From contig SJOL01002753.1 of assembly GCA_004794785.1 (NCBI GenBank), positions 71,510 to 135,509 on the forward strand: a DNA stretch of 64,000 nt, given 5' to 3'. Position numbers and translations under genes: made by a program. The stretch is from Opisthorchis felineus (Eukaryota; Platyhelminthes; Trematoda; Opisthorchiida; Opisthorchiidae). Shown piece after piece: positions 1-12,385 of the stretch (position 1 is its first letter; the number at the start of each line of letters is the position of its first letter). A model generated the notes under the pieces. The model was not told the DNA's origin and ran no database searches. It saw only the letters and a program-made list of their open reading frames with translations.

Positions 1-1613
1 GATTAGCCCAAAGAAGGTCGCAGTGGGCCTTGGGCTATCGAAGAATTTTCAGCCAATTTCTGAGCAGAAGAAGAACGAGAAAGTTAAAATCAAGATGTTA
101 GGGAACCAATAGGACCTTGGCTTACAAATGGATATGAAAGTTTTGTTTTATTAACGCTTGTCCTTCAATAGACCACCACCACTTGTCTCGTGTTTGCTGG
201 TTTTCTTGGGCTGGCCAGAGTTTCTATAACCCTAATTAGTTTGGTTTTTTAAAGTATCCAAGCTCCTACGGACACTGAGCACATCGAGTCAAGTGCCGTG
301 CAAGATATCCATGTCTTACTGAAATCTTTTCTATTGTGCGAATAACACTGCACATCATTTGACCCCCAGAAAAGTTCATCCACAAACATATCATGGACAC
401 AAGTTACCAAGGCACACGGCAAAAACCTATGCACGTACGCCAGCGCACATGACTATTTGATGGTTATTTTGATGGTGTTCTGCTACTGTAGTTTCTTTGG
501 AAGTTCATAATTATCGGCACGAACTGCACAGAGAAATAAATGTTTGTGGCGTGGCATAAGGCTGGAGGGTGGTTGAGTAGGCAGTTTGAAAGAGTTCACA
601 AAAACAACCGATTCTGTTTCTCTGATGCACTTTGGTTGTAAACAGCACACAAAAAAGATCTGAGGTTACTCTGAGGCCGACCTACAACTGTGCACAAACC
701 CAGTTGATCGGCAAAGTGTGAGCTGTGTCAGTCAAACTTTGTGCAGTTCATCTTTGCTGGCCTTTTGTAGATTACATAAAGGTATATGATGAACTTCAAC
801 AAGAAAACAAAACTACTTAGTGGATGGATAACTGTATTGCAAAAGTGGAGCCTTATTACCTGTACATATTTAGTGAAGTCGGGTTGAGTCGGACTGCTCA
901 GTTAGGGCCATGCTGATGGACATATTGGAAAAAAAGTAGTCCTATGTGAAGGATTTGAACTTCAGGGGGTTAAGGCAATTGTTTTCCTTAAGAGACTAGG
1001 TAAAAGTGTTGGTATATACTCGAGAAGGAGCATAGTGCAGGGCACTTCCGTTAAGATGTTTCATTTTTCATGTATTGAACCAGTGCACCCTCCCGGCACA
1101 ATAAAACCAATATACATACATATCTTAGACCTAGATGTTTAACTTATATTGCACAGGTTCGGTTCGCGAGATGTAGCTAGATGCAGTTAGGTAATGTTCT
1201 AGCGAGCAGAGGGCCTACGGGAAAACGACGCGCGATCAAATAGTGTGCGACTGAACACTGCGTGAGCAATTAAACTCTGATACGCTCTCGACCGACAGCT
1301 GAGGGTTTTTAATCCATGATTTAGGTTCTGAGACTATTTTGGTTAATCATTTCTATCAACTAGACTCACAGAAGTGTACAGCCAAAAGGAAAAATTTTGA
1401 AAAAAACTTTATATGTAAGAAGGCTAGAAGTAGTGGGGAAAACGGATTTAGTGTTAACATAACACAAACATACCAAGTGCCTACATCTCCGACACTTAAT
1501 CAGGTTACCTGCATAGGAACTCATAAATTGATTTTTGTTTGCTGCTGCATGTTGTGGCACCTCCAGACGAGCACAGTGACGAAATACGGCAACTTAGCAT
1601 TTACACCTTTCAG
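1..1613. other. Non-coding stretch, nothing recognised
   Basis: AT-rich DNA with only short reading frames in every frame. I see no transposon protein similarity, no strong splice-site pair around an open frame and no simple repeat of note. Confidence 0.5.
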
Positions 1614-1638
1614 GCTTTGATGAAATTCGAAGCAGTTG
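1614..1638 (+). other. Possible 25-nt micro-exon
   Basis: The sequence before it ends TTTACACCTTTCAG, a fair 3' splice site. The sequence after it begins GTAAGTGG, a near-consensus 5' splice site. The 25 nt between are open in two frames. Flatworms are known to have genes built from very short exons, but a pairing like this is expected several times by chance in 64 kb of both strands, and no flanking partner exon was identified. Confidence 0.12.
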
Positions 1639-1850
1639 GTAAGTGGCGCTGGGTAATTACTTAGAAAGTTTGCAAAACGTTTTCTCATCCCACTTCGAAG
1701 ATTCTCCTCCATAAATCTGACGCGTGTTGACGGAAAAAAGGTTTTCTCCCAGAAGACATATTCAAATTTCATTCAGAATCTACACATATTCGGTGATATA
1801 ATTATTTCATGATATAAATATTCCATTCCACTACTCACAACATAACTGAA

Positions 1851-2110
1851 AAGTTTTGACAGCCCACCACTGGGTTAGCCTTCCTTGGGGCTCATCAGGT
1901 AGACGCAGTGTAAGAGTCTCATCATCCATTTATTCTAGTTGAACACCAAAGTATTTGTGACTGAGGAAACACACCAATTTGTAAATTACACTAGTTTTAG
2001 TGAACGACTCAGTTGCATCTCTAGTTTATGATATTTATCAACTGAATTAGCTGCGCGAAAGGCTGCCTCATTTTTTTAACGCTACATTCGGGAAATTGCA
2101 GTAAATTTAC
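1851..2110 (+). repeat. Interspersed repeat family R1, copy a
   Basis: The stretch matches the copy at 61.7-62.0 kb along most of its length. Shared landmarks are a block containing CTTGGGGCTCATCA (copy f: CTTGGGGCTTATCA), then a block containing ACACCAATTTG, then the core TCTAGTTTATGATATTTATCA. The core corresponds to the peptide ESLVYDI seen in other copies. The family is not one I can name. It abuts an opposite-strand copy that starts near 2111, so the two lie tail to tail. Confidence 0.55.
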
Positions 2111-2350
2111 TTGGTGGAACAAGCCACTCATAGAGTTGCTAAGAGCCCCTCACCACCGGTTTATTCGTTGAAGAACATGATAAGCGAGAGATTCGTTCGA
2201 GTTCCTCAGTGATACAGGTGTAAGTTGTGGATGAGTGTACCAATTCCAGCAATCTGTTTTACTCGAATAGAAATGCTATCAGAGTATCAAGCAGCATAAA
2301 TCACACGATTACACCGAACCATCACAAAATACCATCAGGGGGACTGTGAG
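2111..2350 (-). repeat. Interspersed repeat family R1, copy b (inverted)
   Basis: Reverse complement of the family core: CGTTGAAGAACATGATAAGC on the plus strand reads on the minus strand as the TTATCATGTTCTTCAACG block of the core. It sits directly against copy a in opposite orientation. The outer boundary near 2350 is a guess from where similarity fades. Confidence 0.45.
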
Positions 2351-4189
2351 CTCCTTATGGCAACTGCATTGTTTCACATCCACGGGATATGAGCGAAACT
2401 ATCACCATCGTTCGTGGACCCAAACTCTTCTTTCTGAGTGAGCATACACAGCTCCAAGCTTAATTAATTACCGGGAATAATCAAGTATCGTGACCCAGGA
2501 GAATGAAGAAAGGTCTTCGACTGGCTCCTGGAAACGTTCATTTCATCATCAAAATCACTGCATTTTTATTGGTGTGCAGACAGTCTTCCTGGATACTGCA
2601 TTGACAGTTCGAATTCACCTAATTATCTCTGGTTCGGCTCCTGATTAGTTCATTAGCAGCGTGCAGTTGTTTACCTGCAGTGTTCCGACTGCTGACTAAA
2701 ACAAGCTTGACCAGTCAGTGTGATAGGGTGAGCCGGTGTCACTTGAACTGTCGACAAACAGGTCAAGTGATTTACATCCCGCATATTTCAAGTAGGTTGG
2801 CTCATTTGCAGTCACATGAGAGGTTTGTTAGTTTACCAAATCTCAACAGCACATCCGGCCGACACTGGAGCTTGGCACGCCCCCCATCGATTTTCTGCCG
2901 AGCGTGACTCGGCAGTGTGGAAGCAGAGAATTCGCTAGATGTATTCCCGCTCCAAGACTTGATTACGGAACAGTGGTTGGGTCAAATACTGTAACTGAAT
3001 TCATGACGCGCTGCTTTCTGTCCAAGTAGGGCTGAATAATAAGTGGTGGAAAGATGGCAAATCGAATAAACCTAAAATGATTTTGTGACTTCGCAATGCA
3101 AACTTTGGTTGCAGCTGACAGGTCCGCGAACAAATAGTTGCTGTACCTTACCCAAACAAAACCCCAGTGGATGGGACCAAGCTTACAAAGCCTTGCGTCT
3201 CTGGTGCAACGGTTGTCAGTGTTAATGCAACGTAAAAATGTGCGAAAATCAGTTTCTGTCAAAGCTTACAAAACTATAGGTAAGGTACCATTATCACTTG
3301 AAAAGTAACGTTTACGTCTGATACTCTCACCGTAAGTAACGAGCTTGATTGTACACTGGAGTGGAACAGATCTGCAATACCTTACTGACCAAGTTTATCC
3401 ACCCTCGTGCAAGGCGTAAGAAAAAGAGATTTATAGGTCGCCGATGCCTACGCCTTTATAAGTCAATGATTTTCACTCATTATGAAACTTCGCTTGCACC
3501 TGTTCAAACCACACGACCGAGTGAATCTTTGTTGCAGTGGCTCACGATATACCTGTAGGTGACACGTAATTGAGCATACAAGTATTAGCACACCGCACAA
3601 ATCTTATTTTGGTCATCTGACAATCTGATCCACCCCAAGAGGTGCCTCTTATATTCTTTCACTTACCCTGATTTTAGCACGCGACCTAGGTCTCCGATTA
3701 GCTTGAAAATACATTTTTTATCTAAGATAATTTTGCGTCAGCAAGCAAGAGAATCTGGTTACATGGTCACTTCAGAGTCACAGTATTTGCACATTACGTT
3801 AGCCCACGTTACTTAAAAGAGACTGGAAACAATAATTAAAGACAAGCACGAACATGACGCGGTCCGCCTTCCGGGATGGGATCTATCAACTTCAGTACAA
3901 CCGACTAGTGACTTTGCAAGAAATGACATCTAACCGACGTTAGTGATGATGGTACTCATTTTAATTCCCTACTATCCAGTTGCGCGGTTGGGATGCAGTG
4001 ATCTTAGTATGTTTGCGGTAAGCTAACTCCATGTCCTCCCCCCATCTAGCTTCTTCATCTTTTTAACTTTAAGGCTGTAAGTGTAAGTAAATAAAACTTG
4101 TGACTGTATGGAAGTGGAGCTTCATTGCCGGCAATGATGTCTTCGATGTTGACTTAATTTGTTTCAAAACTTTTAGTTTAACCGAGTCT
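2351..4189. other. Non-coding stretch with one short hairpin
   Basis: No recognisable gene or transposon protein. The only local structure noted is a perfect 8-bp inverted repeat at 2895-2915. Confidence 0.45.
2895..2915. repeat. Perfect 8-bp inverted repeat (hairpin)
   Basis: CTGCCGAG and CTCGGCAG are exact inverted copies separated by the 5-base loop CGTGA. It could fold as a hairpin in RNA. There is no run of T beside it and no gene to attach it to, so a terminator role is not claimed. Confidence 0.6.
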
Positions 4190-4397
4190 TTTACGTTGTC
4201 TGTCGTAAGAAAATCACTTATGTTCATGAAGGAAACGATGTCTGAGATACAGCAGGATATTCTGTTGAAGGAAACTACTCGATATACTGCGTTACCTCGA
4301 ATGTTGTCCCAAATGAGACATGAAGCGGCCTTTGTGCGGCAAATTTAGTTGAAGAATATCATAAACGAGTGATTCATCTGAATTTTTGAGTCTCTCA
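4190..4397 (-). repeat. Interspersed repeat family R1, copy c
   Basis: Read on the minus strand this matches the copy at 48.95-49.05 kb block by block: the core CTCGTTTATGATATTCTTCA, then a TGCxGCACA block, then TCATTTGGGACAACATTCGA (other copy: TCATTAGGGACGATATCTGA), then GGTAACGCAGT (other: GGTATCGCAGT). The two copies agree through more than 100 bases with scattered substitutions. Confidence 0.6.
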
Positions 4398-7300
4398 TTA
4401 AAACGAAATTGGTGTGCGAATGATTGCATTTGGACAAAACCAAATACGGTTATCCGAACCACTGACTAGTACGCCTTGGGTTGTATATGATTGAGAACGA
4501 GGCATAGAATTTGTTTTGTTTGCTAGTTTACACCCCAATTGCCCCAACTTTTTATCCAGCCCATTTGTTATACCAGTTTTCTTTGTTGACAAAGGTGGTT
4601 CGAGATGACCGTGGATCTAGCACCGTGACGTCTGTAGAATAAAAAATTGTTGCATGCCTCGCAAGCATAATTCGTTTATCTTTGTCTGTTATCATGGGAG
4701 AAAACATATGTTAAATAACTTGAAGAAGTAGCTGTATTAGATGGTACACTCAACACACCACAAAATTAATGTGTTCTCTAATCTGAAGTAGCAAAAGCCT
4801 GCTACTGTCGAACTGCCACTCCCTGTTCATCACAACTATGGTGGTCCCAGAATTTGTATTTTGACATGCATGGAAATAATTATTAAGGCTGCCTCAAAAT
4901 GCTTCCTCATTCCTTCAAAAACACGAACGAACGCATCTTATAGCACATGAGGCAAGCTTCAACTCAACGAAACCCATTCCTATCTAAACAGGCTTGAGGA
5001 TTTTTGTGTCAAGAACGTTAACTGTAGTTCAGTTAACTTAATAACCAACTGGCTAGACAGGATTTTTTGCTTACTTTGGAAGGATGCAGTTCTGATGATT
5101 GCTTGCCGAGTTGCCGAAATAACACTTGGTGTACCTGGATTTCTGCTACCTTCACTTGGGTCAAAACACGTGTATTCGCGCAGCGATGGTAGATTCTTGT
5201 GTCGCAAAATCAGGCAAATTATGATTTTTTTGTAAAATGTCGGAAAAATCTCAGCGTTCAACCTCTCCAACGGTTTCTTCATAATGCCTGCCCATCAACA
5301 AATGTATGGCGACAGAACATCGAATTTTTTGCTTTGGGGTATATTTCATGTCGAAGGTGATGAAATTTCATTTAATGCGCAACAATTGTCGGTTTACAAC
5401 AGAGAATGATCTACGTAGGAGTATTTTTATGTTAGTTATTTGTTGAGCTGTTTGTCATCCTTTCAAACGTCTAGGCCCATTAAGTCAGGGAGCAGGCCTT
5501 CAAGCAATGCAACCATATGCTACACAAGAGATAGGTGAATTAGAGTAAACTGACTCAATTGCCTGATCTGCCTCATAGCTTCTTTACCATTTGACGGTTT
5601 CACATTTTCTTCCCCTGTATTATCCTTTAGCTTTTTATCGTAGCATTACACTCTCACTTAATAATAATATACGGCTAGGGCATGCAACTTTCCAAGTAAC
5701 TCCGCTTAAAAGTAGGCCGAAAACTTCATCAGACGTGCTTGCTGCTGTGTGCGATGCCCCATGGTCTTTGGCACCCGTACGTCAGATCAGTATTTAAGTT
5801 ACATTACACCAGATTAAAGCAGCGAGCTTTTGTTCAATACAGGGCAAAACTGTGGCTGCAACACTTGTTATTGGAACTCTCCGAAAATCTTTTTCCTCGT
5901 CCTGACATTCTTTGGTCCGAAAACTCAACCATATTATTGTTTAGACCGTGGGCGCAACCTGATGCTTCTTCTTCCTTCTAATCCTATCATTTGCAACAAC
6001 CGTCTATCTCAGATTTCCTACTTCAGGCTGTTTTTGTCCATTACCAGCACCTGAAGAGTTACACATAGTGGGTTGCTTATACTTCAAACAAAGATAGTTC
6101 GTATGAATTGCCTTTAAAGTGGTTTAAGTTCTTTGCCTGCGCTTCTTCTCGCCATTTTGCAGGGAGACATGGAAATGGCAGAATTGTACCTCAGTATTAG
6201 TGAAACAATGCATTTCACTTGCCTCTAATGAATGCCGCTAATCACGACGTTGATAATTATTATGATAGTGGTGATGAGAATGATGGTACCGATGATGATG
6301 ATTACGGATGAAAATACATTAATACCATCATTTTGTGTGTATGGCTCGTTTGCCTCGTCATGGGGAACGAACTGCTGGTTGTAAAATTCACGAAAGACCC
6401 GCTTTTAAACTTATGCTAGAAAAAGAAATGATATTTGCTGGTCACCCCAATAAAGCCGGAATGGTTTATCTCCTTTCGTTTTGCAACTTAACCGATGTTG
6501 AATAGGATTTGCTCACCTACAAGCGTGTTCCAATATATGTCTGTTCCAAGTCAGAAGGGACTAATCCCTCTTTTGTCTATGGAACTTACTTCTTTCGAAA
6601 GAGGGAATACTTTTGGAGGGAAAATTATACTTTTTTACCTCATGCATTAATTTTGTCAAAGACAAGGGTTTAAATGGTGAGCATCTGTACTAGAGTTGAA
6701 AATCTGCTCGACTGTCCACATTTTGGGTTACAAAATGGACGTACGCAGTGTAAATAGAGACACTAGATCATTACAAATGAAGTGTTTTCATATGGAATAC
6801 ACGAGATGACAGTTATGTGCAAATAATGACTCGAGTTGGCGGTTTAGTTGTCGTTGTTCCTGAAAACTGTATGGTCATGTGCTCTCCGTTCGTCTGTTGC
6901 ATTGACCCTACTTAGCGTAGATAGGCTAAACCGGCTTTGAGCTAAATAGAATGTGAAACAGCATTTAAGCTTGTCACAGCTTCATCCTGGGGAATAATAT
7001 AGGGAACAAACAGAAGGAGACAGTTCCTAAGCCATCGGCGCGTTCAACGACAAATCATGTGGGGAAATCTAGACGCCTGAACCCTATGGTTTATGAGATG
7101 AATAGAGAATGGCTGGCCGCACCGCTATTATCTCGCACCCAGAACAATCCGATATAGCCAAACGGAGTTAATCATTACGCGGCCTGGTCCATATGGTGGC
7201 GGCAACCATCACGTGACTGCAGCGCTACAAGCTCAACACGGTGGAAAAACCGGTGTCCTTTGTGATAAAAAATCGTACCAAATAGGCAATTGGTCACAAT

Positions 7301-7890
7301 ATTATCTGCATTACTAAAAATAAACCAAATTCACCTCATACTCCCAAACACAGACACAGGTAGCACTGGTCTAATTTATTTTGGGTAACAAGATTATGAG
7401 CATGGAAAGTCAGATTCACATTGTCGCATTGTTGACCGACATGAATTGTTGTTTTGCAAATGTTTCCTAAGTACTCATGGAGATACAGTTAGCACTTTGC
7501 TTCCCGCTGTACTAACAAGCCACTGTAAAGTGATGTGATCTGGATTGTGTGACGTCGGTAAAGATCAGTCACTTCTGGCACCGTCAAAGCCTCAGTGGTG
7601 TGGTTGTTGGTGTGTTCGCTGTGCTACCAGCGTTCTCTTCGATAGCAACTCAGACGTTTCGTATTCTCAGACAACCAGAACAGACATTTTGAACTTTTGT
7701 TTTTCAAGGCTTCGCCATCTGAGAGCCCTGTTTCGTCAGTGATCTCTCAGTGTAAGCCGTCACCAAAAATACTACCGAAGTCTCTGCAGGACCAACCAGT
7801 TTGTTACCTAGTCCCACATGCACCAGACAACCTCCGATTTTGGTAGAGAAGGCTGATGCTTGTTGACCTGACCATTTCTATTCTCCATTC
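4398..7890. other. Non-coding stretch, nothing recognised
   Basis: AT-rich DNA. A short TGA/GAT-rich triplet patch lies near 6245-6310 and a more GC-rich block near 7000-7240. Neither gives a recognisable protein or RNA. Confidence 0.45.
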
Positions 7891-8680
7891 CTATCATGTA
7901 TTTCGGTTTCTCAGTTCACGATACTGAAATTGGTAGCTTCCAAACTACTTACCACAGCATCCTAGTAGCTCCGCTTCAAGCTACTGATGCACGACTGGCC
8001 GGTTTTCATTGATAGATGTGCAGATTGTCTCGAAACTAGGATTCTATTCGTTCGGCGGACATGTCCAAGAAATAGAAAGCGGCTATAAAGCGCTGTAGTA
8101 TCTGCTGTACGTGAGCACGCCTGACGGAGCATTCTTTTATCAGATGAGAATTAAGGCCACTTAAAACAGCATTCTTCTGCGGAGAAGCATGTGTAAGTCA
8201 GGGGCCGTGCGTAAGTACACAGTATTTCAAGACCGCCTAAGGTGACAGAGAAGGATTCTTCTGAAAACGTTCAGTTTTGGTCGTCAGCCTCAGATTCTTC
8301 CATATCGGTCCCTCAAGTTTGGTAGCATTGACTCAGTTCACAGGTGAATCAAAGTAGCGTGTAGTAAATATAGAACCTGTCGTTTTACGGTCCGCGCAAT
8401 AGCCACACTCTTTTGTGGCTATCGGCTCCATCAAATCCAGCAGTTAAACGATTGAGTAGGACGCACGCCAACAAAGCATAGCTGAGCAGATTGATGCCCT
8501 TGTAGTTGTTGGGTGAAGTGTTGCTTTCTTTTCCACTAAATAGCGCCAAGATCGGAATAAGTCTGAATTTCAGAGGCGATATTACTTTATACCGGATTGC
8601 ATGGGTCAGATGAAGTGATGTGTGCCGCACTGTTAGATCGCCATAACCGAAGAGCTCTGATGCAAGCATACCCACACTCG
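7891..8680 (-). mobile_element. LINE reverse-transcriptase remnant (minus strand)
   Basis: On the minus strand the frame spanning 8675-8385 contains NNYKGINLLSYALLACVLLN (about 8510-8451). This is the recognisable non-LTR reverse-transcriptase segment usually written NYRGISLL...K...ILLNRL, and NRL follows here. Downstream on the same strand, near 8280-8300, LWKNLRLTTKTERF resembles the post-catalytic block that follows the YLGS motif. Near 8060 FLGHVRR resembles the C-terminal RWxGHVLR block. Frames shift repeatedly and the catalytic YADD region is missing, so this is a decayed, internally deleted copy. The class (RTE/CR1-like) is inferred from memory of such elements; the ends are approximate. 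Confidence 0.6.
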
Positions 8681-9400
8681 AAATTTGAATGTCTGCTTGC
8701 CTTGTATCCTCAACGATCAGATTTGGGCCTATTATTGACTGTTTCAGCTTTCGTCGTAATAACCTACTCTCTACAGCCTACCCCCTCAGTAATTTGGCAG
8801 TGCTTACATTATACTTCCGTAAACCCCGCAGCCGACTTCGACGTCACTCGCAAGCACGAATCAGGGGAAAGTTTGAGTCAGCTTGTATCAGGGCAGACAC
8901 GTAGCTTTTGAGACAGTCTTTACAGTCTTTATCATCTTGCGTTGCTATCAGGATGGACGGCACAACAAACGTGCCATGCTACTTCCTGTAACCATTAGCC
9001 TGTTCTAATAGCTGTTACCGCCAAAACAGATAGAGCACCCGAGACTCCTTTGGCCGATTTGTTTAGGTCATGCGGTCAACTTTTCACGTCTTAGTGTGAC
9101 CGTGATTGTGTGCTAAAGTTTAAAATGTCTTGGTAAAATGCCTGAACCACGTTATACATCAACCCGAGTTTCAGTCCCAAGTTCATTCAGTTAAGATAAA
9201 ACTGAACAATTTTATTGTGTAAAAATGAATATCTGGCTCCCTACTACAAGCTAACGATCTATTCCACATGTGGGTTTGGGTAAGTTTCGTGTGATGTGCA
9301 CTTCTGGTAATCTGGTTTCATTGTCGCAAGATCACTTCGTCGAAAAGTGGGAGTGGCCGTTGCGCTGACTAGTCCATATAACAATGTGCTGTTGTTTCAG
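8681..9400. other. Mostly unassigned; may include more LINE remnant
   Basis: The first 220 bases are GC-richer than the surroundings and could be the upstream reverse-transcriptase part of the minus-strand LINE remnant, but no motif is clear. The rest shows nothing recognised. Confidence 0.35.
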
Positions 9401-9430
9401 GAAGAATTTGGCGTTAATACTGGCAAGAGA
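9401..9430 (+). other. Possible 30-nt micro-exon
   Basis: It is preceded by GTGCTGTTGTTTCAG, a good 3' splice site, and followed immediately by GTAAGTAGC, a good 5' splice site. The 30 nt encode EEFGVNTGKR in the frame that continues open to 9688. Two readings are possible: a 30-nt micro-exon, or the start of a longer exon running to the stop at 9688. Neither product is recognised and no partner exon was found. The splice-site pairing could be chance. Confidence 0.17.
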
Positions 9431-11378
9431 GTAAGTAGCGCAGGACTCGAGAAAGCGGTAAACACCAACACTGACAGTTTGGCAGGCATTTTTCGATCGC
9501 TGGAGTCGCACAGCATGGACACGACCGACCGAGGCACTGTGGTGATGAGGGCCTGTGATTTTTGGGGCAAACAAGATGAGGATATCATGTTCAATGTAGT
9601 ATTTCTGTCATGCTACGATGAGCACAATTCCGGATCGTACGGTATCTATAAGCTAATCTCAGGAGCAGTAAGACAAAGCGTAAAATGATTTTAACAGGAT
9701 CTGAAATGCACCTTTTCTATCGACAGCTGAGTGACTGACCCAACCAGGTTCACACTATATTCCACCATGGCGGACTGTGTTCCACTAAGGACCAGGATAC
9801 CTAATCTTTTGAGTTACTTGCAGCTGGCCTGCTTGCACGACCGTCAGTTCACCTGTCCTCTTCACCGTGGTTTACAATAAATAAATGAGAGTGAAGAAAC
9901 CGAGAGTCAGCCTAAAACTCCAAATGGGTGCCCATCTGGTTGCCAGTTGAGTCCAATATGTTGGAACTTTCCACCAGGTAATGGCTAGTGCTCATCGGAA
10001 AAAGCCTAACTGTTTCTTGTAAGACAGTAAATAAAACATTTTGCGTGTTCACACACTCCACATATTCGTCATAGAAAAAAATAGGGCCAGTGTTTAATAT
10101 TGGGCTTTCATGATTATTATTATTTTATGACCATTAGCTGTTCAAGCTGTCGTGCGCTGAAGTAGGATCAGACACATGTCGTTTCCTGTTGCCTTCCCTC
10201 CTTGAGCTAAAGGACACAAGTGTGCGTCCACCATATACCATAGCTAACTGTCTTATCCGGAGGTCAGCCGATCTTTATACGGTGCCACCTTTACCGTTAC
10301 TCGAGGATCTACTTAAGCAACCTACCTCGCGCACCTAATGGGATGACGGCCAAGGTTGGTTAATAACAGATGGACATGTACCACAAAATCCCTAAAACCA
10401 AGCAAGTTGCTATTTTGATTACTGGTGGCCAAACAACTAAATGTGACTAAACTAAACTTTATATCAGGTACATATTTGGCATTGTGTATGGTGTGGCATG
10501 TCAACAACCTGTGGTGGAAGTAACTTGGTTATAAATTTAGGTGTCCTGTCTTAAGTTCTAAAATTGTAAACAAGTCGGCCAAGTGGAGCACACACTACTG
10601 GATTTGAGCGGCCCTTTAGCAAAGGGATTGGTTGTCCAGACGCGATTCACCGAACTATCACTATGACAAATTGTTTGCAATGGGCCGCACTAGCTGATTT
10701 CGAACGTTGTGTGGTTAATTGTAATCATACTTTCAGGAGATAGCCGAATCCGAGCAACTGCCTGTAGGTAAAATGGCTAGAAACAGCTCGAATAAGCGAA
10801 TAATAACATACACCAACGAAAATTTCGAGTGTTTCCTAGGATATATTCGTTCGGTCCTGAGATGCTCTGAGCTCTGTCTATTGCTAATGTTTTTTTCTGT
10901 AAAAATAACATTTGCGTGATGGAACCAATAACCACTGTTTTCTTCCTTGACCCCCTTTTCCAACCCATATCAATATTTAGGACTTAATGAGTGCAATACG
11001 GAACACATGGAAGGAATATCCTACCCGAGTGAAGTAAGTGAACCTGGTCGAAGATTTTCCGGCACTTGATGTTTGTGGATATACTCAATGCTGTGTAGGA
11101 GCTTCATGGGACTTCCATCCTGTGTGCTGTGTATTACAATTTTAATGCAGTTCTGGAAAAACTTTGTTTTACATTGAGATGACATCACTTCGGTTTGCTC
11201 AGGGATCAGCATTGGTGAGTCAGATGCCTACATGGCGGAAATAAGTGGTGCGAATCTTTTGCCGACCTCACTAAAGATAGTATCCGACGGATGGGGTGCT
11301 CGACGTCAGATTGCGTTCTGACTAAATAATGCACCCAGTAAACCTGGCAACCCTTCCATAGCGACATACTCTGGTATG
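9431..11378. other. Non-coding stretch, nothing recognised
   Basis: No transposon protein or convincing exon. The part just below 11378 would be the 3' untranslated region of the candidate minus-strand gene if that gene is real. No clear AATAAA was seen on the minus strand close to its proposed stop. Confidence 0.4.
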
Positions 11379-11447
11379 TCACCCGTAGTTGCTACGTAAA
11401 CCGCAAGATAGGTTGTAGTAGGGCTTCTCAAAAATTTCAACACTTCC
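11379..11447 (-). CDS. Candidate terminal exon of a minus-strand gene
   Basis: On the minus strand the exon follows AATTGTTTGTGTTAG, a plausible 3' splice site. In the frame set by the upstream exons it reads GSVEIFEKPYYNLSCGLRSN-YG and stops at TGA (11381-11379). NGS across the splice junction and NLS are N-glycosylation sequons, which would suit a secreted or surface protein. An alternative is the long open frame here (to 11306), which would join the upstream exons only in a frame not open in the 13742-13876 exon. The product is not recognised. This is a prediction from splice sites and phase only. Confidence 0.28.
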   Translation of the reverse strand, partial: GSVEIFEKPYYNLSCGLRSNYG

Positions 11448-11610
11448 CTAACACAAACAATTTTAGGAGCCGGCATGAAGGTGACCATTCCAAAAGTACT
11501 TCTGAATGTTCTATCTAAGATATAACAAATAGACTTAGTTGAAGGACTTCTTCTGATTGCCCACTTAAACCTATGCAGTGAAGTTAGACGTTAATTGCTT
11601 GTTTACTTAC

Positions 11611-11665
11611 GTTAAAGATTGAATTATCCTCTTTGTATATTTGGGGTGCCTCGATTGCGGAAGAG
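11611..11665 (-). CDS. Candidate 55-nt internal exon, minus strand
   Basis: The minus-strand sequence before it is a strong 3' splice site (CTGTTTTTCCTGATTATTTCAG) and the exon is followed by GTAAGTAAAC. In the frame shared with the neighbouring candidate exons it encodes SSAIEAPQIYKEDNSIFN after a split Ser codon. Another frame is also open, the third is closed. The 55-nt length is short but usual for flatworm micro-exon-rich genes. The product is not recognised. Confidence 0.35.
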
Positions 11666-11888
11666 CTGAAATAATCAGGAAAAACAGAGCAGATTTATAG
11701 GAACTTCCAATCCCAATATATCCAGGGGTACACAGAGGCAAAGTTTGTTTCTTTGCACCAGTGCTCACACTTCGGAGAACACTGCTTGATTTTGGCATAT
11801 TAGGCAGGATGCCACTGCAAGACTACTATACGTAGTCTAAACATAAATGAAAACAGTACATTGTCGTCCAGCACATTCGCTTGGTTAC

Positions 11889-11914
11889 CTTGATCCGAAT
11901 TTGACGTCTTTGTG
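11889..11914 (-). CDS. Candidate 26-nt micro-exon, minus strand
   Basis: The minus-strand sequence leading into it is strongly pyrimidine-rich (TTTTGTTTTTATCCC, then TTATTTCG...CTCCCAG). The exon ends CAAG and is followed by GTAACC, a usable 5' splice site. In the frame shared with its neighbours it encodes HKDVKFGS and then two bases of a Ser codon completed by the 55-nt exon. The phase agrees with the 13742-13876 exon, which ends on a codon boundary. Confidence 0.3.
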
Positions 11915-12269
11915 CTGGGAGGTGTTCGAAATAAGGGATAAAAACAAAAGGCATTCGGAAGAAGCTTGAACACCATATTACAAGAATTAGGTTGTCCTCC
12001 AGTCACTCAACCAGAGTACAGCTTGGCTAATTCCATACTATTGCAGGCCGCATTAATCATACCTTGTGAAGCCAGCTTACACACACTTTCCGGGTTACAC
12101 AGGTTGCTAATCAGACACGAACCTGATGTTTCTAACACTATAAAAACGCTCGTTCTATTTGCTTGTAAGAGTTAATACCTCACTGCTACGCTCGTTGTAT
12201 ACTAAAATGTGTTCAGTCAAGATTTCATTTTGAAATTGAGATTCATCTATGCTGATTGGCAAGGGAGTG
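11915..12269. other. Candidate intron sequence, nothing else recognised
   Basis: This would be intronic to the candidate minus-strand gene. A minus-strand CAAG|GTATGA donor near 12065 might mark one more small exon, but its open frame and acceptor are weak. Confidence 0.3.
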
Positions 12270-12385
12270 CTGCAGAGTTGTCTCATCGCTGTTGGTAATC
12301 ACAAGTAGTGCATCCCTCTTGAAGTCCTAGGACCGTTCCGACCCACCAACCTCCGGACATTAGCTTAACACTACATCATTCGGCA
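12270..12385 (-). repeat. SINE-like repeat family S2, copy a
   Basis: It shares an aligned block with 21150-21345: CATCGCTGTTGGTAATCACA here against CATCCTTGTTGTGAATCACC there, followed by AGTAGTGCAT against AGCAGTGCGT, and later a CTCCGGACATTAGCTTAACA block against TTCCGGCCACCGGCTGAACA. Read on the minus strand the second copy has a B-box-like GGGTTTGAG next to GGTCGCG, which suggests a tRNA-derived SINE. This copy is more diverged. Confidence 0.4.

Noticed and set aside
7650..7680. GACGTTTCGT block resembling the hammerhead-repeat arm
   Set aside because: Only about ten bases match and no CTGATGA lies at the right spacing.
8597..8911. 104-codon plus-strand open frame
   Set aside because: It overlaps the minus-strand LINE remnant, and its translation is not recognised.
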